From Paenibacillus antibioticophila (GTDB lineage: Bacteria; Bacillota; Bacilli; Paenibacillales; Paenibacillaceae), in NCBI RefSeq assembly GCF_000455265.1, contig NZ_HG005139.1, forward strand, positions 1,091,850 to 1,155,849: DNA of 64,000 nucleotides, written 5' to 3'. The notes below the pieces were generated by a model. The model was given only the letters and a program-made list of their open reading frames with translations, was not told the origin of the DNA and did no database searches. Shown here in pieces: positions 7,694-17,540 of the stretch (position 1 is the stretch's first letter; every line of letters starts with the position of its first letter). The position numbers and the translations under genes are program-made.

Positions 7694-9919
7694 TTATTTT
7701 GACTGCAAAATATGATTCATTCTCCATTTGGAGGGGGTGACCCCATAACGCTTTTTGAATTGAGTGGTGAAATAGGTGCTGCTGCCGTAACCGACCCGTG
7801 CAGCAATCTCTCGAATGTCCAGCTCCAGGTTCGTGACCAGCAGCGATTTGGCTTGTTCCAGACGCAGCTGGTTGATGAAATCCGGGAAGCTGCTGCCGAC
7901 TTCCTCGGCAATCAGTTTACTGAGATACGCGGGACTGATCGACAGCTTATCGGCCAATACGTTTAGCGAGATCCCGGGATCATGATAATGCTCCCTGATG
8001 TAGTGAACAGCTTCTGCGGCAAGGCTCCTGGTCCGTATGGCAGCTATGTTGGCCAAGCGTTCAAGGGCGGCGAAGCAGCACTCTTCCAGCCAGCTCTTTA
8101 GCTTGTCATAGCTCTGAATCTGCCAGACCTGCCGGTAATAATCCCAGAACTCGGCGTGCCAGGCATCTGCTCCCGCTGCGGCAGTGCGGCTCAATTCAAA
8201 GGCAAGCCTGGATAGAGCGGTTGTGGCGGACTCGGCACGATAGCTGCAGGCTACGGCCAGCAGCCGCTCCACCGCCTGAGGGATCCGGTCTGTCTGATCC
8301 GGGTGCCGGACGGCTTGAAGCACAGGCTCAAGAGTGCTGTCCGGCATCGGGCTGCTGTTCAAGTGAATAATGTCGTCTGCAAATACAATATTTTGCTGTT
8401 GATGAAACTTGATGTATTGCAAACAGTCAGCCCCCTCGCTGTACTTGGGTCGCAGCAGGCCGACATCACTCGTAAGACCGCTGATCCCCAGCGCATGACT
8501 GGCGCCGGCTTCAGACAACCACGCGGCAATCTCTTCCCATTTCTTCCGGTAGAGCGCATAGTCTCCCAGACTTCCGGCGGATACCTCACTGAGAATGATC
8601 ACGGCGCCTCCTTGATGCGGACGGAAGGACTGAATCGAACCTCGGCCCGAAAAGGCGGCCTCAATTCCCGCGATGATCTCTTCGACGGTTGCGGCCGGGC
8701 TGTCATCCTGACTAGGTTGTATAGCGTCCAGCACACATACGCAGTAAGCCCCTCCGGAGGCACAGATGTTCATCCTGGGCGTCTCGGCATGACTGGCGTC
8801 ACTGTGCGGAGAGAGCAGCCAGCGCATTAAGGCGCTGTCGTCGCTTTCTTTTTTGAGCTGCTTTAATTTGGCTCCGATCATTTCCAGCTCCAGGTCTGCT
8901 GCATCCAGATCATTACCGAATCTTAAGGCCTCTTGATTACCGGAGATATGAAAGATATTTCCGAACAACCGCCTGATCGGCTGATAAATCCTCCGGGAGA
9001 CAAGATTAGCACTTACCGATACAGCAGCAATGAGGAACAGACATAACAAGACAAGGATATTGCGGAGCCTTGAAATATCACGGACGCTGTCCTTATAGGA
9101 TGTCTCGGATAAGAACCACAGCTTGTCCCGGGGAGAATAGATGAAGGTAATCAATTGCGGCTCTTCAGCGCCCTTATAGACAAAGGAACCCCGCTCGGAA
9201 GGAGAGGCAACGACACGGCTCAGCATTTCAGCATTCAACGAAGTACCGGAAAGCGTGCTGTGCATGAGTACACTGCCCTGCTCGTCAAGGACAGCATACC
9301 GGGTAGATTCTTCGGTCTTTTGCGAAAACAGGTTCTTCTGCAGCTTGCCGAGGTTGACGGTCAGTGCAACGCCTCCGTAATACTCGCTATGTGCGAACGC
9401 CATGTCATTATAGAAGACAATCATCAGGGTCATGGGGGTTCCGTCATTCATGACAGCCTTCCATAGAAAGGGAGAGTCAACGAGCTGGCTGCCCTTCACC
9501 AATTCAAACAGCTCCTGCTTGGATTCAGCGCTAAGCGGCATATTTTCAAACATCGCAACAGGCTTGTCCACCCCGAAAATATAGGCATTCTCCAGATATT
9601 GATTGACGACCAGGGCCCCGCGTACCTGACTGAGGGCATTGTAGAGCTGATCGCTCCATTCCGTGTCGCCGCTCATCATCAGGGAGTTGATATTCGGGTT
9701 CGCGTAGAAGTCCATCGTGTAGTTCTGGACGATTTCTTTATAGTTCGTAAAAACGGTTTCCGTATTCAGCAGCACATTCTGGTTTGCCTTGTTGACATTG
9801 GCGATGGAAATATTCCTGTACAGGTAGAAGATCACGGTGGCCAGCACGAGAATACAGCAAACAGAAATGAGGGTGAAGCTGACAAAGAGGCGGGTATAGA
9901 GCGTCCTTCTTTTTCCCAA
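7694..9919 (-). CDS. Membrane-anchored AraC-family transcriptional regulator with extracellular Cache sensor
   Basis: The protein has about 741 residues. An N-terminal helix (RLFVSFTLISVCCILVLATV) is followed by roughly 250 extracellular residues of dCache type. A second helix (ILVLLCLFLIAAVSVSANLV), a linker, and a C-terminal AraC double HTH follow (LNVLADKLSISPAYLSKLI and IREIAARVGYGSSTYFTTQF). I chose the TTG at 9917-9919 because AAAGGGGAG lies six bases before it; an ATG at 9953-9955 would add 12 residues. Such one-component sensors sit beside LplABC transporters in Paenibacillus and are thought to sense extracellular saccharides. It is encoded just upstream of the transporter operon. Confidence 0.88.
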   Translation of the reverse strand: MGKRRTLYTRLFVSFTLISVCCILVLATVIFYLYRNISIANVNKANQNVLLNTETVFTNYKEIVQNYTMDFYANPNINSLMMSGDTEWSDQLYNALSQVRGALVVNQYLENAYIFGVDKPVAMFENMPLSAESKQELFELVKGSQLVDSPFLWKAVMNDGTPMTLMIVFYNDMAFAHSEYYGGVALTVNLGKLQKNLFSQKTEESTRYAVLDEQGSVLMHSTLSGTSLNAEMLSRVVASPSERGSFVYKGAEEPQLITFIYSPRDKLWFLSETSYKDSVRDISRLRNILVLLCLFLIAAVSVSANLVSRRIYQPIRRLFGNIFHISGNQEALRFGNDLDAADLELEMIGAKLKQLKKESDDSALMRWLLSPHSDASHAETPRMNICASGGAYCVCVLDAIQPSQDDSPAATVEEIIAGIEAAFSGRGSIQSFRPHQGGAVIILSEVSAGSLGDYALYRKKWEEIAAWLSEAGASHALGISGLTSDVGLLRPKYSEGADCLQYIKFHQQQNIVFADDIIHLNSSPMPDSTLEPVLQAVRHPDQTDRIPQAVERLLAVACSYRAESATTALSRLAFELSRTAAAGADAWHAEFWDYYRQVWQIQSYDKLKSWLEECCFAALERLANIAAIRTRSLAAEAVHYIREHYHDPGISLNVLADKLSISPAYLSKLIAEEVGSSFPDFINQLRLEQAKSLLVTNLELDIREIAARVGYGSSTYFTTQFKKRYGVTPSKWRMNHILQSK

Positions 9920-10118
9920 GATGATCTCCCCTTTAAATGGTAGTTCTTTCTCCATTTTAGAGGTGCAGGTGTTCAACTGACAAGCACTGAATTTATTTAT
10001 GATAGCATGAAAGTATAAAAATATATAAATATGACATGCAACAATCAAGAAAATTAAATTTGGTTGTACTATAATTGTTTATGCTTACAATTCATTTATG
10101 TGAAGGGAGCCTTTTGCC

Positions 10119-11684
10119 TTGAGAACATTTCGCAATCCGATACTGCCTGGATTTTACCCCGACCCTTCGGCTATTCGAGTCGGCGAGGACTACTATCTGG
10201 TAACTTCAAGCTTTGAATTTTTCCCCGGTGTTCCGATTTTTCACAGCAAGGACCTGGTAAATTGGAAGCAGCTCGGCCATGTGCTGGACCGTCCGTCCCA
10301 GCTCAACCTGGACAGCATTATCCCATCCAGAGGAATCTGGGCGCCAACCTTGCGGTATCATGAGGGTGTTTTTTATATGATCACGACATACGTCGATAAT
10401 GACAAGGAGCAGCACAACTTCTATGTCACTGCAACAGATCCTGCCGGGGACTGGTCTGATCCCGTATGGCTGGAGGATGCTCCGGGAATCGACCCTTCCC
10501 TGTTTTTTGACGATGACGGGAAAGTGTATTACACAGGGAACCGTGTTCCTCCTGAAGGTCAGGACTACCCGAAGCATATGGATATTTGGCTGCAGGAGAT
10601 TGATTTGGAGTCGGGCAAGCTGGTTGGACCCAAGCACAGCATTTGGCAAGGGGCTCTAAAAGTGGGCCATGCCCAGGAAGGACCGCATATCTATAAAATC
10701 GGAGGCTGGTACTATGTGCTGATTGCCGAGGGCGGCACCGGCCATACCCATGCAGTCACGATTGCCAGAAGCCGCAACGTACTTGGCCCTTATGAGGGCA
10801 ACAAAGCAAATCCGATCTTGACCCATCGTCATCTGGGAAGAGGCTATCCGATCGTTAACGTCGGTCATGCCGAGCTTGTGGAAACCCAGCATGGGGATTG
10901 GTGGATGTTCTGTCTGGCCTCCCGAACCTGCGGAGGATACTACCGCAATCTGGGAAGAGAGACCTTCCTGACACCGGTTAGCTGGGAAAATGAATGGCCT
11001 GTCGTGAACCCGGGTAAAGGGGTGGTTGAATTTGAAAGTGCAGCACCTGATTTGCCGGAGCAAAAATGGCCTCAGTCTCCGGCGCGTGATGATTTCACGG
11101 ACGGCGAGCTTGCACTGGTATGGAACTTCCTGCGAACCCCCCGCGGCGAGTTCTGGAGTCTGTCCGACCGTCCGGGTTATCTGCGGCTTCAGCTTAAGCC
11201 GGAGCGTCTGTCGGATCTGGCAAACCCTTCATTTGTGGGGCGCAGGCAGCAGCATCTGAGCTTCCGGGCGGCGGCGGATATGACGTTTGATCCCCAGGCA
11301 GAGGGTGAAGTTGCCGGGCTGGTTCTGCTGCAGAATGAGAACTATCATTTCCGTTATGAGCTGGGGCTGGAGGCAGGAAAGCCGGCACTTCGTCTGATCG
11401 AACGCCGTAATGGCCAGGAGAAGCAGCTCGCCTCCGTACCTTATAACTCAGAAAAGGTACAGCTAAAGGTCGAAGCGAGAGGACAGGATTATAGCTTCTA
11501 TTACCGGACAGATGAGAGAGATAAATGGAATCTGCTGCTTGGCGGAGCTAATGGAACCGTGCTCAGCACGGATCTGGCCGGCGGATTCACCGGAGCGTAT
11601 ATGGGGATGTATGCCAGCTCTCAAGGAGCAGAAAGCTCACGCTATGCCGACTTTGATTGGTTTAGCTATGAGGAGCTCAACTAG
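10119..11684 (+). CDS. Glycoside hydrolase family 43 (beta-xylosidase/alpha-arabinofuranosidase)
   Basis: The 521-residue protein has no signal peptide, so it is cytoplasmic. The five-blade GH43 domain shows the expected triad: Asp15 in GFYPDPSAI, Asp125 in GIDPSLFFDDDG, and Glu187 in HAQEGPHIYK. From about residue 320 a C-terminal beta-sandwich of the xylosidase C2 type follows (FWSLSDRPGYLRL...). The start is TTG 10119 behind GAAGGGAG. It probably removes xylose or arabinose from imported side-chain oligosaccharides. The GH28 gene follows 18 bases downstream, so the two are co-transcribed. Confidence 0.92.
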   Translation: MRTFRNPILPGFYPDPSAIRVGEDYYLVTSSFEFFPGVPIFHSKDLVNWKQLGHVLDRPSQLNLDSIIPSRGIWAPTLRYHEGVFYMITTYVDNDKEQHNFYVTATDPAGDWSDPVWLEDAPGIDPSLFFDDDGKVYYTGNRVPPEGQDYPKHMDIWLQEIDLESGKLVGPKHSIWQGALKVGHAQEGPHIYKIGGWYYVLIAEGGTGHTHAVTIARSRNVLGPYEGNKANPILTHRHLGRGYPIVNVGHAELVETQHGDWWMFCLASRTCGGYYRNLGRETFLTPVSWENEWPVVNPGKGVVEFESAAPDLPEQKWPQSPARDDFTDGELALVWNFLRTPRGEFWSLSDRPGYLRLQLKPERLSDLANPSFVGRRQQHLSFRAAADMTFDPQAEGEVAGLVLLQNENYHFRYELGLEAGKPALRLIERRNGQEKQLASVPYNSEKVQLKVEARGQDYSFYYRTDERDKWNLLLGGANGTVLSTDLAGGFTGAYMGMYASSQGAESSRYADFDWFSYEELN

Positions 11685-11702
11685 GCGGGGAGGAATGCTG
11701 TC

Positions 11703-13163
11703 ATGATGAACGATATTCAGGGTCAGGCATATCCGGTGCCCGAGTTGCCTTCCATTTCTGAGCGTACCTTTCATGTAACCGATTATGGAGCGAATGGAGA
11801 CGGACTGTCACTCTGCACTGCTGCTATTCAGGCAGCACTGGACGATTGCGCCTCATCGGGCGGAGGGATGGTAGTCATCCCCCCAGGTATTTGGCGGACA
11901 GGACCGCTTACACTCCATAGCCGGCTCAATCTTTGCGTTGAACGGGGAGCTTTGCTGCAGTTTGACTCCGATTACACCCTGTATCCCCTTGTGCAGTCCC
12001 ACTATGAGGGTAATTCCGGTTGGCGCTGCCAGGCACCCTTGGATGGTGCCGGTCTAAGTGATGTGGCGATTACAGGCCAAGGAATTATCGATGGAGGCGG
12101 CGAGGGATGGAGACCGGTAAAGCGCTTCAAAATGACGGAGCAGCAGTGGGATCGGCTGACCGCTTCCGGAGGAGCGCTTGATCCGGACGGGGAGATCTGG
12201 TGGCCTTCCCTTGCTGCATTGGAAGGGGAGGGCATCTGCCGGAAGCTGCAAGACGAAGGTGAGACGAGCCGGGAAGCTTATATGGCTGCCCGTGCTTACC
12301 TCCGTCCGGTGTTGCTGAGCTTGCGAGACTGTCGAAGAGTGCTGCTGGAGGGGCCGACCTTTCAGAATTCTCCGGCCTGGTGCCTTCATCCTCAGGGATG
12401 TGAGCAAATTACCATGCGAAATATCCGGGTGCGAAATCCATGGTACTCGCAGAATGGAGACGGTCTGGATCTGGAATCCTGCTCCCACGCCCTCGTCGAG
12501 CACAGCAGCTTCGATGTAGGGGATGACGCTATTTGCTTGAAATCAGGAAAGGGCGAGGAAGGGCGCAGGCTGGGTATGCCCAGCCAGTACATCACCATTC
12601 GCCATTGCACGGTCTATCATGGTCATGGCGGCGTCGTCATCGGCAGCGAGATGTCCGGAGGCGTTCGGGCGGTCAGGGTGAATCATTGCACATTTATCGG
12701 CACCGATATTGGATTGCGTTTCAAAAGTGTTCGGGGGAGGGGCGGCGTCGTCGAGGATATCGTCATGGAGAATATTCTGATGAGCGGTATTGTGCATGAA
12801 GCCGTGTCCTTCCATCTGTTCTATGCAGGGGTTGAAGGCTCGGAAGGATACATGGATGATCCGGTTCCGGTGACCGAGGAAACCCCGGTATTTCGGAATA
12901 TCCGGCTGAGCAATGTAATTTGCCGCGGAGCGGATACCGCCCTGCTCGTCAATGGTCTGCCGGAGATGCCGCTGACCGACCTCGGCATTACTAATTTTCG
13001 CGCAATGAGCCGGCGGGGCATTGTTCTGCGCAATGCCGACCGCTTGCTTCTGGATGAGATTGTCCTGCACACGGAAGAGCAGACACAGCCTAAGGTTGCA
13101 GCATACCGATGCGGCGATGTCCAACTGATCCGGTCCGGCGGGCTTTCGGTAACAACGATATAG
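11703..13163 (+). CDS. Glycoside hydrolase family 28 (polygalacturonase-like)
   Basis: The 486-residue protein is a right-handed beta-helix without a signal peptide. All GH28 catalytic motifs are present: NGDGLD (Asp253), GDDAICLKSG (Asp274, Asp275), GHGGVVIGSE (His308) and RFKSVRGRGG (Arg339, Lys341). Substrate may be oligogalacturonate or a rhamnogalacturonan-derived oligosaccharide; the cytoplasmic location favours exo-action on imported oligomers. The start ATG follows GGGGAGG; a second ATG three bases later is equally possible. Confidence 0.92.
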   Translation: MMNDIQGQAYPVPELPSISERTFHVTDYGANGDGLSLCTAAIQAALDDCASSGGGMVVIPPGIWRTGPLTLHSRLNLCVERGALLQFDSDYTLYPLVQSHYEGNSGWRCQAPLDGAGLSDVAITGQGIIDGGGEGWRPVKRFKMTEQQWDRLTASGGALDPDGEIWWPSLAALEGEGICRKLQDEGETSREAYMAARAYLRPVLLSLRDCRRVLLEGPTFQNSPAWCLHPQGCEQITMRNIRVRNPWYSQNGDGLDLESCSHALVEHSSFDVGDDAICLKSGKGEEGRRLGMPSQYITIRHCTVYHGHGGVVIGSEMSGGVRAVRVNHCTFIGTDIGLRFKSVRGRGGVVEDIVMENILMSGIVHEAVSFHLFYAGVEGSEGYMDDPVPVTEETPVFRNIRLSNVICRGADTALLVNGLPEMPLTDLGITNFRAMSRRGIVLRNADRLLLDEIVLHTEEQTQPKVAAYRCGDVQLIRSGGLSVTTI

Positions 13164-13197
13164 CTGCAGCAGGACAGTAGGAGAGGAAGCCGGGCTT

Positions 13198-14070
13198 TTA
13201 TTTTTCAGTACGGGATGGAGCACTTTGTGACCGGGCTTCTTTCCGATACTGAAGCGGAGTAAGTCCGGTCACTCTTTTAAAGGTTTTATTGAAATGAGAT
13301 AAATGCTCGAACCCGATTGCCGGAGCGATCTCTTGAATCTTGTCCGAAGACTCGGCAAGCAGCCGTTCCGCCTCCTTAACACGAAGATGAACGATATATT
13401 CGCGAAAATGAAAGCCCGTGAACCGATAGAAAACCCGGCTTAAATAGGAAGGGCTGATGAAAAAGTGCTTGGCTGTTTCTTCGATGGTCAGCGCCTTATT
13501 ATAATGGGTGCGAATAAAGGTGGCTACATCGGTTACCAGCTCATGAAGCGGATGCTTGCGTTCTCCAGCCACGGGAGGAGGACTTGAGCGCTGCAGCAAA
13601 ATCAGCAGTTCGGTCAGCAAAGCGATGACAGAGCTTTCATAGTAAGGCTTCTCCAGCCGGCATTCCTCCAGCATTCGGTTCAGGAGACTTTGCGCATCGT
13701 TCTGTTCACGCAAGCTCAGTCTGAACAGGCGGTATCTCCGTCCATAAAACCAGGCGGATTCATCGCGGAGCGCAGGGGGAAGCAGCGCAGGATCGAAGTG
13801 GATCAGAATCCGCTCAAATTCGGCAATTTCGGAGCTGGCGGTGGAGTGAAGCTCCCCTCCGGGAATCAGAATGAGCTCCCCCTTATGGACGGTAACGACT
13901 CGATTATCCACAAAATAGACGCGTTCGCCCTCTGATAAGTAATAGAGCTCTGTCCATGGATGGCTATGAGGACGCGGCATGGCGGTGACGCCTTTGCGCA
14001 TCATATGCTGAATGCTGTAACGTCCCTGCTCGATTTGATATTTGGGGTTGGGGCCAGTTACTTTAGTCAT
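13198..14070 (-). CDS. AraC-family transcriptional regulator with cupin sensor
   Basis: The 290-residue protein begins at ATG 14068-14070 behind GAGGCAG. The N-terminal AraC_binding cupin is visible (RPHSHPWTELYYLSEGERVY... IPGGELHS). The C-terminal double HTH is complete (LTIEETAKHFFISPSYLSRV and IQEIAPAIGFEHLSHFNKTF, ending TGLTPLQYRKE). It is divergent from the pectinesterase gene with 70 bases between starts, and convergent with the GH43-GH28 pair. It is the obvious candidate regulator of the pectin-degradation genes, with a small sugar or uronate as effector (inference). Confidence 0.9.
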   Translation of the reverse strand: MTKVTGPNPKYQIEQGRYSIQHMMRKGVTAMPRPHSHPWTELYYLSEGERVYFVDNRVVTVHKGELILIPGGELHSTASSEIAEFERILIHFDPALLPPALRDESAWFYGRRYRLFRLSLREQNDAQSLLNRMLEECRLEKPYYESSVIALLTELLILLQRSSPPPVAGERKHPLHELVTDVATFIRTHYNKALTIEETAKHFFISPSYLSRVFYRFTGFHFREYIVHLRVKEAERLLAESSDKIQEIAPAIGFEHLSHFNKTFKRVTGLTPLQYRKEARSQSAPSRTEK

Positions 14071-14140
14071 TGTGAGCTGCCTCTTTTCTTGGAACAATCT
14101 CTTATAGAATAAATACCTTGAAATTCGAAAGGAGTCAAAC

Positions 14141-15031
14141 ATGCTGATCACGGTTTCCAAACAAGGCGATGAGGGCTTCGGCAGTCTGCAGGCAGCGCTG
14201 GATTCCATTCCGCGGGGCCACAAATCGGAAGTGACGATACGGATCAAGCCCGGCGTCTATGAAGAGAAGATTACGGTGGGCCCGGAGGCTCCGCCGATCC
14301 TGTTGCTTGGGGAAGACTCGCAGTCGACAATCCTATCCTGGTCGGATAATGCACATACCCTTGGTCCGGATGGAGAGCCGCTCGGAACCTTCAGAAGCGG
14401 TACGCTGAATGTATTTGCGGAGAATTTCACGGCCGAGAATTTGACGATCCGCAATACCTCCGGGCCTGGGACCGGGCAAGCGGTGGCAGCCTTCGTGGAT
14501 GCCGGACGGGCGGTGTTCCGCCGTGTGAGCTTGCTCGGCGATCAGGATACGCTATATACCGGATGCGGCAAGCAATATTACCACGAGTGCTACATCGAAG
14601 GAGATGTGGATTATATATTCGGCGCGGCGACGGCGTTGTTTGACCGCTGCCATCTGCATAACAAGCGGTCTCGCGGGTACATTACCGCCGCATCCACACC
14701 GGAAGGCGAGCCGTTCGGTTATGTGTTCCTGGACTGTCGCATCACCGGGGGCGAAGGGGTAAGCGAGGTGTACCTGGGACGTCCATGGCGTCCGCATGCG
14801 TATGTCGCTTTTATTCGTACTCAGATGGATGCTTCAATTATCGGAGAAGGCTGGCACAATTGGGGACAGCCTGACCGAGAGCAGACCAGCCGGTATGAGG
14901 AATTCGGCAGCAGCGGTCCCGGTGCGAACCCTGCGGCCAGAGCAGCTTGGTCCCGTCAACTGACAGACAAGGAAGCCGCGGAGTACCGAGTGATTACGGT
15001 GTTGGACGGCTGGCATCCCGAAGGTTACTAA
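14141..15031 (+). CDS. Pectinesterase (carbohydrate esterase family 8)
   Basis: The 296-residue beta-helix protein has the CE8 signatures in order: GVYEEKI, GQAVAAF (Gln113), GDQDTLY (catalytic Asp136), GDVDYIFGAA (nucleophile Asp157) and YLGRPWRP (Arg214). It would remove methyl esters from galacturonate residues, releasing methanol. No signal peptide is present, so it acts on imported oligomers. The ATG follows GAAAGGAG. The alpha/beta hydrolase follows 50 bases downstream in the same operon. Confidence 0.93.
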   Translation: MLITVSKQGDEGFGSLQAALDSIPRGHKSEVTIRIKPGVYEEKITVGPEAPPILLLGEDSQSTILSWSDNAHTLGPDGEPLGTFRSGTLNVFAENFTAENLTIRNTSGPGTGQAVAAFVDAGRAVFRRVSLLGDQDTLYTGCGKQYYHECYIEGDVDYIFGAATALFDRCHLHNKRSRGYITAASTPEGEPFGYVFLDCRITGGEGVSEVYLGRPWRPHAYVAFIRTQMDASIIGEGWHNWGQPDREQTSRYEEFGSSGPGANPAARAAWSRQLTDKEAAEYRVITVLDGWHPEGY

Positions 15032-15081
15032 GGCGTTCTCCGCATGGTATCGTTACATCAGTTAGGAAGGGAGAAGCGAGC

Positions 15082-16176
15082 ATGTCCACCACATTGGAGC
15101 AGTTTATGAAAGGATTGACCGATGCCGCACCCCGCAGGGGATCATTTCACCAAGATATTTCCTTTGAGGAGTGGAGGGCCAAGCTTGCAGACGGCTTGAC
15201 GGCACGGCTTGGCGGGTTCCCGGAATCTCCGGCGGAGCTGCAGCCGGTAAGGCTTGAACAGGTATCCTGCCCCGGTTATATACGGGAACGGATAGAAATC
15301 ACGACCTGCGAGGGAACGCGCATGGCAGTCTATATCCTGCGGCCAGAACGCCCGTTGGCTTCACCTGCTCCGGCGGTTATTGCTGTTCATGGACACGGCT
15401 ATGGCAGCCGGGATATCGTCGGTCTGATAGCAGACGGAACGGAGCGCACGGGACCGCCTGGATTGCATAAGGATTTCGCAGTGTCCCTGGTGAAGCAAGG
15501 CTTTATCGTCGCGGCCCCGGAGCTGCTTGGATTTGGGGATAGAAGGCTGGCGGAGGACATAGCCAGCGGAGATCCGGCGAAAAATTCCTGCTACCGCCTG
15601 TCCACGGCCTTGCTGCTGGCCGGGCAGACGATGGCGGGATTCCGTATTTATGAGAATATGAGGATGCTGGACTATTTACGGACCCTCGAAGAAGTGGCGC
15701 CGGACCGCATAGGTATTATGGGGATTTCCGGCGGAGGCTTGGTAGCCGGCTTCACGGCTGCGCTTGATGAGCGAATTGCCTGTGCGGTGGTCAGCGGCTA
15801 TGCGGGCACTTTTGCATCGAGTATTTTAACCCGGCACCATTGCCTCGATAACTATATCCCCGGGATCTTGCTGGAGGCCGAAATGCCGGATTTGCTTGGC
15901 TTGATCGCTCCGCGCGGGTTGTTTCTGGAATCGGGAGATACCGATCACTTATTCGGACCGGAGGGAGCAAGGCAGGCGCTCGACCGGCTCAAGCTGATCT
16001 ATGATGCGGCGGGCTGCTCTGAGCAGGTAGAGGCAGACTTTTTTGCCGGGGGACACGAGATCCATGGTGATCCGGCATTCGCCTGGCTGCGAGAGCAGTT
16101 AGCGGATGAACGCCGTCCTGTTAGCGCAGCCAATCAAAAGGAGGGATCTACGGAGCTTTTGCGTGACGAATTGTAA
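15082..16176 (+). CDS. Alpha/beta hydrolase (sugar-ester esterase, acetyl-xylan-esterase-like)
   Basis: The 364-residue enzyme has the nucleophile elbow GISGGG (Ser216), the acid in ESGDTDHLF (Asp286 or Asp288) and the His in GGHEIHG (His325). The oxyanion segment is AVIAVHGHGYGSRD near 98-111. The Abhydrolase/dienelactone-hydrolase-like fold with a long N-terminal cap resembles carbohydrate esterases including pectin-active families such as CE19; the exact family is not certain. Together with the upstream pectinesterase it would de-esterify pectin oligomers. ATG 15082 follows AGGAAGGGAG. Its 3' end overlaps the convergent deaminase gene by 43 bases. Confidence 0.82.
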   Translation: MSTTLEQFMKGLTDAAPRRGSFHQDISFEEWRAKLADGLTARLGGFPESPAELQPVRLEQVSCPGYIRERIEITTCEGTRMAVYILRPERPLASPAPAVIAVHGHGYGSRDIVGLIADGTERTGPPGLHKDFAVSLVKQGFIVAAPELLGFGDRRLAEDIASGDPAKNSCYRLSTALLLAGQTMAGFRIYENMRMLDYLRTLEEVAPDRIGIMGISGGGLVAGFTAALDERIACAVVSGYAGTFASSILTRHHCLDNYIPGILLEAEMPDLLGLIAPRGLFLESGDTDHLFGPEGARQALDRLKLIYDAAGCSEQVEADFFAGGHEIHGDPAFAWLREQLADERRPVSAANQKEGSTELLRDEL

Positions 16177-17108
16177 TCGTTCAGTCCGTACTCGCGGATG
16201 AGGTTGAGCTCCTCCGGAGTCATCAGGCCGGATCGAAATAAATTCAGATATTCCTCCGAAACGCTTTGGTTAAAAATCAGCAAATCATCTGTGTTGATCG
16301 TAACCGGGACTCCGTGATCGAAGAGGGTGCGGATGGGATGCTTATCATAGCTGTCCGCTACCTTCAGCATCACATTGCTGGTAGGGCATATATGCAGGGT
16401 AATAAGGTGATTGGCCAGCCATTTCATGATCTGAGGCGATGCAGCGGCGGCGATGCCGTGATGAACCTCCTGTAATTCAAGCTCCTCAACGGCTTCCATT
16501 ACATCGTCGGCGGAGCCGAACTCCCCGACATGGGCACGAAGCTTCACCCCGTAGGATTGGGCGCACCGATATACAGGCTTGAAAGCAGTAATGGGTTGAG
16601 CGAGCTCATTATTGCATATATCGATTGACGTAAACCAGCCGTAGGAGAACAATTCCTCAACCCGATTCAGGATCGCTTCCGGGCGGTCTGCCCGGTCCAA
16701 GGCTAATTCCGGATAAAATTTCGTGCGGGGAGCAAAGAGCTGATGAAGCTCATTAATCGTAGTCATGAAATGCTCCATGGAGCCAAGGGAATCCACTTCA
16801 CCCATGCCGAAGCTCATGGACAGTACGGTAACTTGATCCTGGTGCGCTTGGGCAAAGGAGGCTTCGATTCGCTTAAGGTATCCCTGAAGTCCTTGACAAT
16901 GCACCTTAATATTTTCCTCAAACCACTGCTGCATCTCGCTCAAATCCTCAAACGGCTGAATCGGGGGATGGATGGCGGTTCCGGCCCATTGCCCGATATA
17001 GCTCATACTTCCTCCGCGTCCGGCGTGGTTATGTAGATCGCTCTTGGGGATGTGTTGCAATTCGGCTAAGGAATCAAGAGTAAGCGCCTGGATAAATGCA
17101 TCCTTCAT
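16134..17108 (-). CDS. Adenosine deaminase-family amidohydrolase
   Basis: The 324-residue protein starts at ATG 17106-17108 behind GGAAGGGG. Zinc-site and catalytic motifs of the adenosine/adenine deaminase family are all visible: DLHNHAGRGG (His26, His28), HVGEFG (His and catalytic Glu), HHGIAAA, CPTSNVML and TINTDDLLIF. It would deaminate adenosine or a related purine in the cytoplasm. The Gly-rich segment after HxH differs from classic Add (HLDG), so the substrate is not fixed. Its last 43 bases overlap the 3' end of the convergent esterase gene. Confidence 0.88.
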   Translation of the reverse strand: MKDAFIQALTLDSLAELQHIPKSDLHNHAGRGGSMSYIGQWAGTAIHPPIQPFEDLSEMQQWFEENIKVHCQGLQGYLKRIEASFAQAHQDQVTVLSMSFGMGEVDSLGSMEHFMTTINELHQLFAPRTKFYPELALDRADRPEAILNRVEELFSYGWFTSIDICNNELAQPITAFKPVYRCAQSYGVKLRAHVGEFGSADDVMEAVEELELQEVHHGIAAAASPQIMKWLANHLITLHICPTSNVMLKVADSYDKHPIRTLFDHGVPVTINTDDLLIFNQSVSEEYLNLFRSGLMTPEELNLIREYGLNDYNSSRKSSVDPSF

Positions 17109-17135
17109 AAACCGTAACCCCTTCCAATCTGCTTG

Positions 17136-17164
17136 TTGACTATCTATTCGTATCATGATAACAT
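17136..17164 (+). promoter_or_regulatory. Sigma-A type promoter of tRNA-Leu
   Basis: TTGACT at 17136-17141 and TAACAT at 17159-17164 are separated by exactly 17 bases, with a predicted transcript start about 30 bases before the mature tRNA. The fit to TTGACA-N17-TATAAT is good at the -35 and moderate at the -10. Confidence 0.5.
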
Positions 17165-17202
17165 ATATTTCGTTGCCGCTAAATCAACGGCATCACAAAA
17201 AT

Positions 17203-17290
<88 letters not shown>

Positions 17291-17304
17291 ATCCTAAGAT
17301 GAAT

Positions 17305-17346
17305 AAGCTCTTGAATTTCCCGATGGGGGAGTTCAAGAGCTTTTTT
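17305..17346 (+). terminator. Terminator of tRNA-Leu
   Basis: AAGCTCTTGAA and TTCAAGAGCTT form an 11-base perfect stem followed by TTTTT, 15 bases after the tRNA. Confidence 0.9.
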
Positions 17347-17540
17347 ACTTAATGGCTTCAGCCAGTTAAGCACGCGAAGCGTGCGAAACAAAACAACAGT
17401 TATACGGGTGCAAGATTTAAACATTTTACGGCTGGTTTTGAACAATTTCTGAATGTCCGGATAGATATAATTAGTCATATCATCAAAATTTGTAAGCGCT
17501 TTATTATCGTTGGATCAATCGAAAAGGGGGAGCAACCCTG

